From NCBI RefSeq assembly GCF_002414005.1, contig NZ_DHYG01000066.1:68810-132809 (forward strand): a stretch of 64,000 nt of DNA, given 5' to 3'. The notes under the pieces were generated by a model, which did no database searches, had not been told where the DNA came from, and was given only the letters and a program-made list of their open reading frames with translations. The DNA comes from Psychrobacter sp. UBA5136. GTDB lineage: Bacteria > Pseudomonadota > Gammaproteobacteria > Pseudomonadales > Moraxellaceae. The number at the start of each line of letters is the position of its first letter. Positions within the stretch are counted from its first letter, which is position 1. This document shows positions 17,862 through 27,469 of the stretch, piece after piece. A program made the translations under genes and the position numbers.

Positions 17862-20800
17862 ATGGCATACAAAAAACGTTTCGATACCAGTAGCGCTTAT
17901 GGTCAGCTGATTGTCTTGGTATTTTTGCCGATTTGTTTATTGGCAGCGGTCGGCGGCATTTTGGTGTTTTATGAAACCATGCGCGCGAGTAATTCAGAGC
18001 AAGAAGCGTTGGCAGAGGCGGTGCTGATTCGTTATACGCCTGCGATTGCTGAATTGATTCCAGAGCTGCTAGAGCATAAGGAGCAACAAGCAAAACAAGC
18101 AAGTAGTGACAGCGCCGACGAGTCGACGCAAACCGTTATTACCAAGCTAGAAGGTATTCAAGATAGGCTGGGCCGCATGCAATCCGAGCAGCATGTGCAG
18201 CGTATTGCCATTATTAATGAGAACAATGAAGTACTAGCAAGCGTTGGTTACGGTATCGATGAAGAATGGCCGCAGATAGACGCATCAAAACGTTTTTTGT
18301 CGCAAAAATCAACGCCCATTGGCACGGCTTATGGTAGCACGCTGGGTGAGTTTGACGGGCAGCAATTGTGGTTATTGGTCGATATGGATAACGAGCCGCT
18401 TTATATCGCCCGTTATCGTATCGCGATGGCACTGGCGATTACTGGCTTATTTACCATTTTAATTTTGTTATTAAGCTTAAACATCTATTCAAAACGTTGG
18501 ATTGCGCCGATTTATGAGCTGCGCTTGCAACTGCAACGTACCCATGTCGATAATCTTTATCAGCCTATTCCGGTCGAATCAAACGGCGAGCTAAATTTAT
18601 TACAGCAAGATTTGGTCAGGACGCTGCGCCGTTTGCATGCCAGCTTTCAAGATTTAAAAGATCATGCCGAGCAAACCGAAGACGATTTGCGTTTGGCATT
18701 TGATGAGATGGAAATGCAAAACATCTCTATCCGTAACGCGCGCGATGCGGCAATTTCGACCAGTCAAGCAAAATCGGCGTTTTTGGCCAATATCAGCCAT
18801 GAGCTGCGTACTCCGTTAAACAGTATCGATGGTTTTATTAATTTACTCGCGCGTCATGGCGAGCTTAATCCCGAGCAAGATTTGTACGTACAAACCATCC
18901 GTAAGTCGTCGGCGCATCTGTTGGCTTTAGTCAATGACGTATTAGATTTTTCTAAAATCGAAGCGGGTAAATTGGTGCTCGACCGTCACGAGTTTGACCT
19001 TTATGACACCATTTATGACGTGGTGGATATGCTATCGCCGGTTGCTGCTGAAAAAGGCCTGCGTATGGCGGTGCTGTTTTATAACGACGTGCCGATGCGC
19101 ATCAACGGCGATGCCCTGCGCCTCAAGCAAGTATTGACCAATATCGTTGGTAATGCCATTAAATTCACCGATAGCGGCGATGTGGTCGTGCGCGTCAGCC
19201 TAGACGATCATCGCGATAATTATTTAATGATTAGTGTGCAAGATAGCGGTAAAGGGATTTCGTTATCTGACCAAAAAACGCTCTTTCAAAGCTTTAGTCA
19301 GGGTGATCCATCGATTACGCGGCAATATGGCGGCACCGGTTTGGGTCTGGTTATCTCCAAGCAATTAACGCGGCTGATGGGCGGCGATATTGGTTTTTAC
19401 GATAACGTGCAAGAAAACATCTCCAATCAAGGGGCGACGTTTTGGTTTCGAATGCCAGCCCATGTTGATGTCCTAGAAGCGGCGACCGGACAAACCATTG
19501 AACTGCCCGTGCTTGCGCCGCTTGCCAGTGACACTGACGAGTTTAATGTACTGGTTTGGATCAATCATACCGCTTCGATACAGGTGCTCAAAGCCAGCCT
19601 GCAACATTTACCGATTACCCTGACCCAAGCCAACTCCTTGCCAGGCGTGCTTGAGTCGCTTAAAGAGCGCGGCAATTATTGGGATTGGGTCATCGTTGAT
19701 GATGATACGCAAGACGATATGATGGCGCTGCTTAAACAAATTCGCCTGCATTATCAAGGTAAGCTGGCGGTATTTGGCTATCAAGTTGCCGCTGATCAAG
19801 CGCTGCTCAATCGCTATCATGCCAATATATTGTATGAGCCATTAGATAAACGGCAGCTCTATGCCATGCTGGATACGCAAAAGCGCAGTGCACCGAGCGG
19901 CATCCAAGAGCCGCGCTGGAAAGGCGTTACCGTCTTAGCCGTCGATGACCATCTGCCAAACCTGCTGGTGCTTGACGCGCTGTTAAGCGAGCTTGGTATC
20001 CATGTGATTACTGCTAGTAGTGGTTTTGACGCCATCGAAATTATCAGTAAACAGCAAACCAAGCATATCAAAGCCGCTCAAGCTGAAAAACGAAGTTTGG
20101 CGAAAAAGACCCAGATATCTAAAGCCGAAGCCCGTGACGATGTCAGTAAATCGGCGGTTAACTCGCTACATCTTGACGATAGCCCGACAGAAGATAAAAA
20201 TGGAGCGGCGCATAAAAACAGTATTGATTTGATCTTTATGGATATTCAAATGCCGCGTATGTCAGGGCATGAAGCAGCGCGCCAAATCCGTAATATCGAA
20301 ACGCCTGATCATCATATTCCGATTATCGCCTTAACCGCCCATGGCCTAGCCGATGAGCGCGATAAGCTGATTGCAAGTGGCATCAATGATTATGTGGGCA
20401 AACCTATTAGTCAGCCGCAGTTGCTACAAGTTCTACAAAAATGGCTTGGGCGTACCGATTCGGTGCCGCCATTGACCACTATTCATAGTGATGATTTACA
20501 AAGCTTAGAGTTAGAAAATCGCGATGTAGACAGCTCTAATTTGCAAAATGTATTGGCTCAAAACGCCTCAAACACCTCAGCGGCGCCCTTAGATCTGACC
20601 ATGCCAAATTATCCATTGGTCAAAGATAATGAGGATAATCGCCTTACTGATTCTGTTGCTAAAGTGAAAAGTCCGGCAAAAATCACCCGACCTTTATCAT
20701 TGAAGAAAATTCGTGATGACTATTTGCGCGATAGTCAGCCGCGTGAAGATTACAGGCGCGAGACACCGCGCGAAACCCAGCCGCGCTACGAGAATTTGCG

Positions 20801-21335
20801 CTATCAAAGCCAAGCGCCGCTGGTTTATCCGCCGTATCAAACGATAGACAGCGCTAAAGATGAGAAAACAGAGAATACCGCCCCATTGCAAAATAGTACG
20901 GACTTAAGCGCTAATCAGCTTAACGCTTCGGAGATTTTAAATTGGCAAGATGCTTTGACGCGCTCAGCCAATAAGCCAGATTTGGCTGCCAAGCTCATCA
21001 TTATGATGCTCGATACCATCAATGATGAAAAGCAAGCATTGATGCAGGCATGGGAGAGCCGAAACCGCAGTGCGCTTGCGCAAATTGCCCATCGTATATT
21101 GGGCGGCAGTCGTTATACTGGCGTGCCGCAATTGCGTCAGGCAAGCCAAGATTTAGAGGATAAATGCTTATTAAATATCCAGCATACCACGCCTGCGCAA
21201 TTTGCCATGCTTGAGCCTTATTATGAAGCGCTGTTGACCGCCTTAAATAATTTACAAACGCTCGATTTATCGACTTATCCTCAGCTTAATTATCATCGCC
21301 TGAGTGAAAATGATATGACGTGGAAAATGATTTAA
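17862..21335 (+). CDS. barA: Hybrid sensor histidine kinase BarA/GacS
   Basis: Membrane sensor kinase of the Gac/BarA global regulatory phosphorelay, which normally acts through GacA/UvrY and small RNAs on CsrA; the partner is not in this window. Order: membrane segment about 15-40, sensor region, second membrane segment about 185-207, HAMP, HisKA with His313 in NISHELRTPLNS, HATPase with the G boxes (DSGKGIS, GGTGLGL), a degenerate receiver-like stretch (about 550-660), a receiver with Asp695/696 and phospho-acceptor Asp794 in FMDIQMPRMSG, and a C-terminal Hpt with His1077 in AHRILGGSRYTGVP. 1157 aa is long: the true receiver carries an insertion of about 55 residues and a 150-residue polar linker precedes Hpt. 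Confidence 0.93.
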   Translation: MAYKKRFDTSSAYGQLIVLVFLPICLLAAVGGILVFYETMRASNSEQEALAEAVLIRYTPAIAELIPELLEHKEQQAKQASSDSADESTQTVITKLEGIQDRLGRMQSEQHVQRIAIINENNEVLASVGYGIDEEWPQIDASKRFLSQKSTPIGTAYGSTLGEFDGQQLWLLVDMDNEPLYIARYRIAMALAITGLFTILILLLSLNIYSKRWIAPIYELRLQLQRTHVDNLYQPIPVESNGELNLLQQDLVRTLRRLHASFQDLKDHAEQTEDDLRLAFDEMEMQNISIRNARDAAISTSQAKSAFLANISHELRTPLNSIDGFINLLARHGELNPEQDLYVQTIRKSSAHLLALVNDVLDFSKIEAGKLVLDRHEFDLYDTIYDVVDMLSPVAAEKGLRMAVLFYNDVPMRINGDALRLKQVLTNIVGNAIKFTDSGDVVVRVSLDDHRDNYLMISVQDSGKGISLSDQKTLFQSFSQGDPSITRQYGGTGLGLVISKQLTRLMGGDIGFYDNVQENISNQGATFWFRMPAHVDVLEAATGQTIELPVLAPLASDTDEFNVLVWINHTASIQVLKASLQHLPITLTQANSLPGVLESLKERGNYWDWVIVDDDTQDDMMALLKQIRLHYQGKLAVFGYQVAADQALLNRYHANILYEPLDKRQLYAMLDTQKRSAPSGIQEPRWKGVTVLAVDDHLPNLLVLDALLSELGIHVITASSGFDAIEIISKQQTKHIKAAQAEKRSLAKKTQISKAEARDDVSKSAVNSLHLDDSPTEDKNGAAHKNSIDLIFMDIQMPRMSGHEAARQIRNIETPDHHIPIIALTAHGLADERDKLIASGINDYVGKPISQPQLLQVLQKWLGRTDSVPPLTTIHSDDLQSLELENRDVDSSNLQNVLAQNASNTSAAPLDLTMPNYPLVKDNEDNRLTDSVAKVKSPAKITRPLSLKKIRDDYLRDSQPREDYRRETPRETQPRYENLRYQSQAPLVYPPYQTIDSAKDEKTENTAPLQNSTDLSANQLNASEILNWQDALTRSANKPDLAAKLIIMMLDTINDEKQALMQAWESRNRSALAQIAHRILGGSRYTGVPQLRQASQDLEDKCLLNIQHTTPAQFAMLEPYYEALLTALNNLQTLDLSTYPQLNYHRLSENDMTWKMI

Positions 21336-21485
21336 CGCCAATAACGATACCAATAATTATAAAATGGCTGACGATAAACGCTACCCTTACAGTCAGTTAT
21401 TGATAAGGAAGGGGTAGTGTAAGGCTGTTAAGATTATACTGAGCACCAACCACTCGGTTTGTTTTATTTATTATTAAGGATGATT

Positions 21486-22298
21486 ATGCACGCTATTGCC
21501 ACTTATCAGTATGAGACATTACAAATCAGCGCGACCGACCATATAGTTACGGTGACCATCAATCGACCGGAAAAAAAGAACGCCATGAGTTTTAAAGTGG
21601 TCGAAGAGTTGATTGCGGTAGCAGGGCGCATTAGTAAAGATAAAACCATTCGTGCGGTGATTCTTAATGGCGCTGAAGGCACGTTTTGTGCCGGTATCGA
21701 TTTGGGCGATTTAAACCATCCTAAAAACCAAGCGTTTGTGCTGTGGGAGCTTATCAAGCCTTGGCAGAGTCTCTTTCAACGCGTCTGCTTGGTTTGGCGT
21801 GATGTGCCCGTGCCAGTGATTGCGGTTTTAGAAGGCTACTGTATTGGCGCAGGCTTACAACTGGCGCTGGCGTGCGATGTTCGTATCAGTCGTCCTGATT
21901 GTAAATTGTCGATTATGGAAGCCAAGTGGGGGCTGGTACCCGATATGGGTTTAACCCAATCAGGGTTTGGCGTGGTACGCGCTGATATTTTAAAAGAGCT
22001 GGCAATGACCGCTCGTACTGTGGATGCCGAAGAAGGCAAAGCGCTCGGCTTGGTCAGCCATTGTAGTGAGACGCCACTTGAGCAGGCGCAAAAGCTTGCC
22101 GCCGAGTTTGCTGAGCGTTCACCCGATGCGGTACTGGCCAGTAAGCGCGTTATCAATGCCATGTTCGAGCAGCCAGCCACCACCTTATATAAAGAAAAAC
22201 TCTGGCAACTAAAAATGATGTTTGGTCGCAACCGTAAACTGGCGCTTAGAAAAGCCAAGCAAGCCAGTACTGCTTTTGGTAAACGTCAGTTCCGTTAG
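21486..22298 (+). CDS. Enoyl-CoA hydratase/isomerase (crotonase) family protein
   Basis: Crotonase-fold enzyme acting on acyl-CoA substrates. The oxyanion-hole segments are clear: AEGTFCAGIDLGDL and GYCIGAGLQLALACDVRIS. The positions normally holding the hydratase Glu pair read IMEAKWGLVPDMG, which resembles the dienoyl-CoA isomerase-like or generic crotonase group more than classical hydratase, so the exact reaction is unclear. The ATG at 21486 is chosen because AAGGA lies 5-6 bases before it; upstream in-frame starts lack a site. 270 aa is normal. It stands alone between barA and an MFS gene. Confidence 0.85.
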   Translation: MHAIATYQYETLQISATDHIVTVTINRPEKKNAMSFKVVEELIAVAGRISKDKTIRAVILNGAEGTFCAGIDLGDLNHPKNQAFVLWELIKPWQSLFQRVCLVWRDVPVPVIAVLEGYCIGAGLQLALACDVRISRPDCKLSIMEAKWGLVPDMGLTQSGFGVVRADILKELAMTARTVDAEEGKALGLVSHCSETPLEQAQKLAAEFAERSPDAVLASKRVINAMFEQPATTLYKEKLWQLKMMFGRNRKLALRKAKQASTAFGKRQFR

Positions 22299-22568
22299 AC
22301 AATTCACCCTACGTGGTTAGTTCGTTGGATTGTTTTATTTGAGCCGTTTATTTTATTCACAGCAAGCGTCTATTGAATTACAAGCAGATAGTGCAATATA
22401 GCATTGTCTGTTTACCTAGACTGCTTGCGTCGCTGCCTATAAGGATGCATGATTGTTTGTAGGATTTTTTTTAAATAAAAGTTCATTTTAAATAAAAGCT
22501 TATTAAAATGACAAAACAAACAGCGCAGCAATAATAAAATAATCATCACTCTATAAAATGGTCTAACT

Positions 22569-23828
22569 ATGTCTGCTCCAAAATCCTCTCTGCCCAATAA
22601 ACCGGTCGCTGCTGACCGAGTGCGTTCTGCTGATTTGCCTGTTGCATGGATTATGATGCTCGGGCTTATCGTGGCGGTAGGGCCCCTATCTATTGATATG
22701 TATCTGCCCGCATTGCCCTCGATGGCAGAGGATTTCGGCGTATCGACTGCGTTTATGGCCAACTCTGTACCAGCGTATTTTCTTGGTTTGGTGTTTGGTC
22801 AGCTATTTTACGGCCCCTTTAGTGATCGCGTCGGTCGCGTCAAACCGTTATATATGGGCATGACTTTATATGTGATTGCCTCGATTGTTTGCGCGACGAC
22901 CGATAATGAATACGTATTGTTTGTCGGTCGTACCTTTCAAGCGCTGGGCGCGTGCGTTGGGGCGGTTGTCACCCGTGCGGCAATACGTGATCGCCTAACG
23001 GCCAAGCAAACCGCCAAAGCCTTTTCGATTATGATATTGGTCATGGGTTTAGCGCCGATATTGGCGCCATCACTTGGTGCTATGTTTTTACAATTCTTTA
23101 GCTGGCATTCTATCTTTTGGTTCTTAGCGGCTTTTGGAGCGCTGAATTTATTACTGACAAAGTTTTTTTTCTTTGAAACCCTGACTGAAGAAAATCGTAA
23201 CGTCCGTCCAGCCAAAGAAGTGCTCAGCCAATATTGGGATTTATTAAAAGACCCAACCTTTAATTATCCAGCGATTGGTGGCGGCTTATTAATGGGCGCC
23301 ATGTTTGTCTATATCAGCTCCGCTTCTGAATTGATCATGGATACCTATGGCGTGTCAGCCACCCATTTTGGTTGGCTATTTGGCATGAATGCGGCAGGAT
23401 TTGTAGGATTAACGCAGCTGAATCAATGGTTGACCAATCGTTTTCGTATCTTAAGCATTCTACGATTTGGCGCGATGATGCAGGTCATCTCGGCTGCGGC
23501 GCTGTTTGCAACCGGTATTATTTTTGGTACGGATGCTTGGTTGCCGCTGGTTTTGGCGTGTATTTTCTTTTGTATTGCTGGCTTGGGTCTGACGCAGCCG
23601 AACGCGTCGGCGATTGCACTCGCTTTTCAAAAACGTCGTGCGGGTATGGCCAGTGCTTTACAAGGCTCGTTGATGTTTTCGGTGGGTATTTTTGGCGGTT
23701 TATTATTAAACTTATTTCCCCTCAATCCAGTCCTGAAAATGGGCATTGCGCTCTTTGTACTGATGAGCCTTGGCGCTTATTTAATTTGGCAAATAGATCG
23801 TAATTTGGATTTGGATACTGCGGAGTGA
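22569..23828 (+). CDS. Bcr/CflA-family MFS multidrug exporter
   Basis: Twelve-helix drug/H+ antiporter of the major facilitator superfamily in the inner membrane. The first helix and loop match the Bcr/CflA family (GPLSIDMYLPALPSMA), with motif A GPFSDRVGRVKP between helices 2 and 3 and a motif-C-like segment VMGLAPILAPSLGA in helix 5. 419 aa is normal. A hydrophilic N-terminal 25 residues precede helix 1. The substrate (bicyclomycin, chloramphenicol, sulfonamides or other) cannot be told from sequence. The ribosome-binding site is weak. Confidence 0.92.
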   Translation: MSAPKSSLPNKPVAADRVRSADLPVAWIMMLGLIVAVGPLSIDMYLPALPSMAEDFGVSTAFMANSVPAYFLGLVFGQLFYGPFSDRVGRVKPLYMGMTLYVIASIVCATTDNEYVLFVGRTFQALGACVGAVVTRAAIRDRLTAKQTAKAFSIMILVMGLAPILAPSLGAMFLQFFSWHSIFWFLAAFGALNLLLTKFFFFETLTEENRNVRPAKEVLSQYWDLLKDPTFNYPAIGGGLLMGAMFVYISSASELIMDTYGVSATHFGWLFGMNAAGFVGLTQLNQWLTNRFRILSILRFGAMMQVISAAALFATGIIFGTDAWLPLVLACIFFCIAGLGLTQPNASAIALAFQKRRAGMASALQGSLMFSVGIFGGLLLNLFPLNPVLKMGIALFVLMSLGAYLIWQIDRNLDLDTAE

Positions 23829-24142
23829 TTAAGCAGGAGCTGTGCATAATAGCGCTAGCAGTCGCTAAGCGTTATATGGTAAAATACAGCGCAGCTATTT
23901 TTATCATTTAGGTTTAGGCATGTTGTTTAAATTTAAAGTTTAGCTCAATTTTTAAACCAACCCATCAAACAATGACACACACATCATGGCAAAAAATTGC
24001 TGGGTGTTTGGCGACTTGATTAATTTGCAAAGAAGTTAGTGCCGTTTCAATAAACGTTAAACATTAACGGTTAGCAAATGCGTGTTGCTAGATAGGCAGT
24101 TTTTGTGATGTGGAGGCATAACCCAACCAATAGGAATTTCAC
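23829..24142. other. 314-bp rpsB leader region
   Basis: No ORF. It should hold the rpsB-tsf promoter and the leader RNA. S2-repressed leader structures are known in gammaproteobacteria, and the GC-rich stretch at about 24080-24120 before the AGGAAT ribosome-binding site is a candidate, but I could not fold it reliably. Confidence 0.4.
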
Positions 24143-24955
24143 ATGGCTTCAAACAATCCAACCAAAATCGAAATGCGCGACTTATTACAAGCCGGCGCTC
24201 ACTTTGGTCACCAAACACGTTTTTGGAATCCAAAAATGGGTCCATACATCTTTGGCGCCCGTAACAAGATTCATATCATCAACTTAGAGCACACAGTAAA
24301 AGCGTTTAACGAAGCATTGACTTACGTAAACGGCCTAGCTGCTAAGAAAAACAAAGTATTATTTGTCGGTACTAAGCGCGCAGCAAGCGGCGTTATCCGC
24401 GAGCAAGCACAACGCGCTGGCATGCCATACGTTGACCATCGCTGGTTAGGTGGTATGTTGACTAACTGGAAAACCTTACGCCAGTCAATCATTCGCCTAA
24501 AAGAGCTTGAAAAACAATCTGAAGACGGTACTTTTGCTAAGCTGACTAAGCGTGAAGCATTAGAGCGTACTCGTGATATGGAAAAACTTGAGCGCTCACT
24601 AGGCGGTATCAAAGACATGGGCGGCCTACCCGACGCTATCTTCGTTGTAGACGTTGATCACGAAGCAATCGCTATCAAAGAAGCTAAAAATCTAGGTATC
24701 CCAGTTATCGGTATCGTTGATACCAACTCAAACCCAGATAACGTTGATTACATCATTCCAGCAAACGATGATGCTATCCGTGCTGTGAATTTGTATGTGA
24801 CTTCTATTGCTGATGCGATTATCGCTGGTAAAGAGTACGCACAAACTCAAGCAGGCGGTAAAGCTGCTGACCAAGCACAAGACGCAGAGCAAGCACCTGC
24901 TACTGAAGAAGCAGCCGATACTAAAACTGAAGAAACTGCTACGCCAGCAGAGTAA
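24143..24955 (+). CDS. rpsB: 30S ribosomal protein S2
   Basis: Essential small-subunit protein that joins late and helps bind S1. The start MASNNPTKIEMRDLLQAGAHFGHQTRFWNPKM is typical of gammaproteobacterial S2 and the core is complete through the IVDTNSNPDNVDYIIPANDD motif. The last 35 residues are an Ala/Glu/Thr-rich acidic tail, longer than in E. coli (270 against 241 aa). Codon bias is strong. AGGAAT precedes the ATG. It is paired with tsf downstream as usual. Confidence 0.98.
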   Translation: MASNNPTKIEMRDLLQAGAHFGHQTRFWNPKMGPYIFGARNKIHIINLEHTVKAFNEALTYVNGLAAKKNKVLFVGTKRAASGVIREQAQRAGMPYVDHRWLGGMLTNWKTLRQSIIRLKELEKQSEDGTFAKLTKREALERTRDMEKLERSLGGIKDMGGLPDAIFVVDVDHEAIAIKEAKNLGIPVIGIVDTNSNPDNVDYIIPANDDAIRAVNLYVTSIADAIIAGKEYAQTQAGGKAADQAQDAEQAPATEEAADTKTEETATPAE

Positions 24956-25036
24956 ATCGCTGAGTGATTAGGTTTCACTTTGTAAGGTTGCCTTGATAGT
25001 TTATCTATGAGCAGCCATATAAAGTTATTAATCACA

Positions 25037-25095
25037 TAAAGTTTATACGTAAAGTTTATAATAGGCATGATGTAGTTTTACTCGTCATGCCTTAT
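25037..25095 (+). promoter_or_regulatory. rpsB-tsf intergenic hairpin, possible attenuator
   Basis: A direct repeat TAAAGTTTATA (25037-25047 and 25050-25060) is followed by a 9-bp stem GGCATGATG (25064-25072) / CGTCATGCC (25083-25091) with one G-U pair and a weak T-rich tail. It could partly terminate the rpsB transcript before tsf. Confidence 0.5.
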
Positions 25096-25204
25096 TATTA
25101 ACGCGCCGAGCATCACTGACTTATTTGATAAAATGTGAGCGCGTTTAGCTATCGTGCACCCCCATACATAACAATACTCACCTACATAATAAAAGGTAAC
25201 TCTT

Positions 25205-26086
25205 ATGTCAGAAGTAAAAATATCTGCCAAAATGGTAAAAGAATTGCGTGACCGTACTGGTCTTGGCATGATGGAATGTAAAAAAGCGTTAGAAGAAGCA
25301 AACGGCGATGTTGAAGTTGCTATTGATAACCTACGTAAATCTGGTCAAGCGAAAGCGGCTAAAAAAGCGGGTAACATCGCAGCTGACGGCGCTATCATCA
25401 TCGCTCAAGGTGACAACAAAGCATTCTTGTTAGAAGTAAACTGCCAAACTGACTTCGTTGCAAAAGATGAAAGCTTCACGGCATTTGCAGAAAAAGTGGC
25501 CAATCTTGCGCTAGAAAACAACGTCACTGACGTTGCTGCTATCTCTGAATTGCCTTATGGCGATGGTCAAACCGTTGAAGAAGCACGCGTATCTTTGGTA
25601 CAAAAAATCGGTGAAAACATCCAAATTCGCCGCGTTGAAGTACTTGAAGGCGCAAACATCGCTTCATACCGTCACGGTCTACGTATCGGTGTGGTCGTAT
25701 CTTATGAAGGCGGCAGCGAAGAGACGGGCAAAAACCTTGCAATGCACATTGCAGCGTTCAACCCTGTTGCAGTAGATGACGAAGACGTAGCGGCTGACGT
25801 ACTAGCACGCGAAAAAGACATCATCGAAGCCAAAGCAAAAGAGTCTGGCAAGCCTGACAACATCGTTGAAAAAATGATCGAAGGTGGCTTACGTAAATAC
25901 CTAGACGAAGTAACGTTACTACGTCAGCCATATGTCATGGACAATGAGAAAAAAGTTGGTGACGTATTAAAAGCTGAGGGCGTAAAAGTGCTTGGTTTTA
26001 AACGCCTTGAAGTTGGTGAAGGCATCGAGAAGAAGCAAGAAGACTTTGCTGCTGAAGTTGCTGCCACGCAAGCGGCGAACAAGTAA
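25205..26086 (+). CDS. tsf: Elongation factor Ts
   Basis: Nucleotide-exchange factor that releases GDP from EF-Tu. The N-terminal UBA-like module and signature are present (LRDRTGLGMMECKKALEEANGD region, residues about 11-33), followed by the TDFVAKDESF core motif and the C-terminal coiled region. 293 aa is normal. AAAGGT lies before the ATG. It probably shares the rpsB transcript, modulated by the intergenic hairpin, and ends in a strong terminator. Its partner EF-Tu is encoded at the end of this window. Confidence 0.98.
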   Translation: MSEVKISAKMVKELRDRTGLGMMECKKALEEANGDVEVAIDNLRKSGQAKAAKKAGNIAADGAIIIAQGDNKAFLLEVNCQTDFVAKDESFTAFAEKVANLALENNVTDVAAISELPYGDGQTVEEARVSLVQKIGENIQIRRVEVLEGANIASYRHGLRIGVVVSYEGGSEETGKNLAMHIAAFNPVAVDDEDVAADVLAREKDIIEAKAKESGKPDNIVEKMIEGGLRKYLDEVTLLRQPYVMDNEKKVGDVLKAEGVKVLGFKRLEVGEGIEKKQEDFAAEVAATQAANK

Positions 26087-26121
26087 GCTTTAAATCATAT
26101 AAAGCACATAGTATAGATATT

Positions 26122-26155
26122 AAAAAGCCCGTTATTCATTTAACGGGCTTTTTTA
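26122..26155. terminator. Bidirectional terminator after tsf
   Basis: Perfect 13-bp stem with arms AAAAAGCCCGTTA (26122-26134) and TAACGGGCTTTTT (26141-26153), six-base loop. It lies between convergent tsf and the transglycosylase gene. Confidence 0.92.
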
Positions 26156-26215
26156 TGTCTGTGCATTTTAAAAATTTAAAAGATGAGCTATTTATTTTGA
26201 AGTCAAACGCAGGTA

Positions 26216-27025
26216 TTAGCGTAGGGCTAAATAAGCGGAGTTAGCATAGCTGGCACTGTTGCTATTATTACTGGTGCCATAACTGACGTTTTGCAGACCA
26301 CCATTCGTAGTGCCACTAGAATTATTGGCGTTCATGCTATTACCCAATAGAGCTGCATCATTTTTATATAAGCTGTGATAGCGACTCATGACGTTTTTGA
26401 CGTAATTGCGCGTTTCTTTAAACGGCGGGATGCCGTTGTATTTATCAACGTTACCTTCGCCCGCGTTATAACCCGCTACCGCAAACTCAACATTGTTATT
26501 AAAGCGGCGCATCAGCCAAGCAATGTATTTGGCAGAGCCTTCGATATTATCAGCAGGATTCCACGGATTACTGACATCAAAGCGGCGCGCCGTTGCTGGC
26601 ATCAGCTGCATCAAACCTTGGGCACCAACAGGTGAGCGCGCATTAGGATTAAACGCCGATTCTGTGTGCATCATGGCTTTCATCAGCGCTGGATCGACAC
26701 CATGACGGGCGGCTGAGGCACGGATATAACTGTCATAAGAATTACGACTGCCGCTACTACTTGCCGCACTGCTACCGTAATCATAGCTATAATTGCTACC
26801 AGCATTGTAGGCGCTTGAATCTTTATAGTAGGTAGTTTTTACTTTTTTATTAAATTTATCAAAATTACCGCTAGGATTGACGTTGGTGAGCAGTACTTGT
26901 CCGCTTTTATCTTTGTAGATATACATGTTTCCCGCTTGAGCGGCGATAGGTAGGCTAGTTAAAGCAACGGCAGAGAGTAAAATGGGTGACAAGTAGCGCG
27001 TCAGTAAAGGAGCAATATTTATCAT
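26216..27025 (-). CDS. Lytic transglycosylase with N-terminal DUF4124
   Basis: Exported enzyme predicted to cleave peptidoglycan between MurNAc and GlcNAc. The ATG at 27025 is chosen over longer in-frame options because it starts a good signal peptide (MINIAPLLTRYLS, cleavage near AAQAG). A DUF4124-type segment follows (MYIYKDKSGQVLLTN), then a Ser/Tyr-rich linker and a Slt/GEWL domain with catalytic Glu in MMHTESAFNP, plus the conserved GAQGLMQLMPATA and AVAGYNAGEGNV motifs. The C-terminal 40 residues are Asn/Ser-rich. 269 aa. It ends convergent to tsf. Confidence 0.9.
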   Translation of the reverse strand: MINIAPLLTRYLSPILLSAVALTSLPIAAQAGNMYIYKDKSGQVLLTNVNPSGNFDKFNKKVKTTYYKDSSAYNAGSNYSYDYGSSAASSSGSRNSYDSYIRASAARHGVDPALMKAMMHTESAFNPNARSPVGAQGLMQLMPATARRFDVSNPWNPADNIEGSAKYIAWLMRRFNNNVEFAVAGYNAGEGNVDKYNGIPPFKETRNYVKNVMSRYHSLYKNDAALLGNSMNANNSSGTTNGGLQNVSYGTSNNSNSASYANSAYLALR

Positions 27026-27469
27026 AGGGTTATCACTTTTTATCGAGTAAGAGCAAATTGCTTTGCTGATAAGCGCATGAGGCCGCGCGTCAAAGCGGTT
27101 ATCGCGTCTGTAGGATTTTATAGCGAGCCAATGTGGCGCTACCCATACACGTCTAACAAAACCACTTGCAAAAGCTACAAAAAATAATAGTTGCTTACTA
27201 TAACACAAAATAAGTTTTTGCCATATCTGAATGCGTGCACGCGCCCGAAAAAGCCCTTTTATTTTGTAAAAAAGCTGAACAAAATCAATATGGTAATAGA
27301 GCCAGAGTTATTGAGCAGCTTATAACAGCAAGGTTTTTACCTTTATCTTTGAGGTAAAATTAAGTAAGAGCGGCTGTTAGAAATTCTAACAAATGAAATG
27401 GATTTAGGAGAAAAATAAAGCCCATCAAGGAGATAGGCTTTAAGGTGTGTACAATTAACTTAAATCATT
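27026..27469. other. 444-bp spacer between lrgB and the transglycosylase gene
   Basis: No gene accepted: the frame stays open upstream of the transglycosylase start but encodes no recognisable protein. It holds the lrgB terminator at 27411-27441 and a 17-bp palindrome TGTTAGAA-A-TTCTAACA at 27375-27391 that could be an operator. Confidence 0.5.
27411..27441 (-). terminator. Terminator of the lrgAB operon
   Basis: On the minus strand, arms at 27432-27441 and 27417-27426 form a 10-bp stem with one G-U pair and a 5-base loop, followed by ATTTTT. Confidence 0.8.

Noticed and set aside
21836..22258. Minus-strand open frame of 140 codons inside the crotonase gene
   Set aside because: Overlaps conserved crotonase motifs on the other strand and has Ser/Ala-rich shadow composition.
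23372..23803. Second frame of 143 codons inside the Bcr/CflA gene
   Set aside because: Alternative frame of a well-supported transporter; no start signal of its own.
27026..27208. N-terminal extension of the lytic transglycosylase
   Set aside because: The frame is open but the extra 61 residues would precede and block a good signal peptide starting at 27025.
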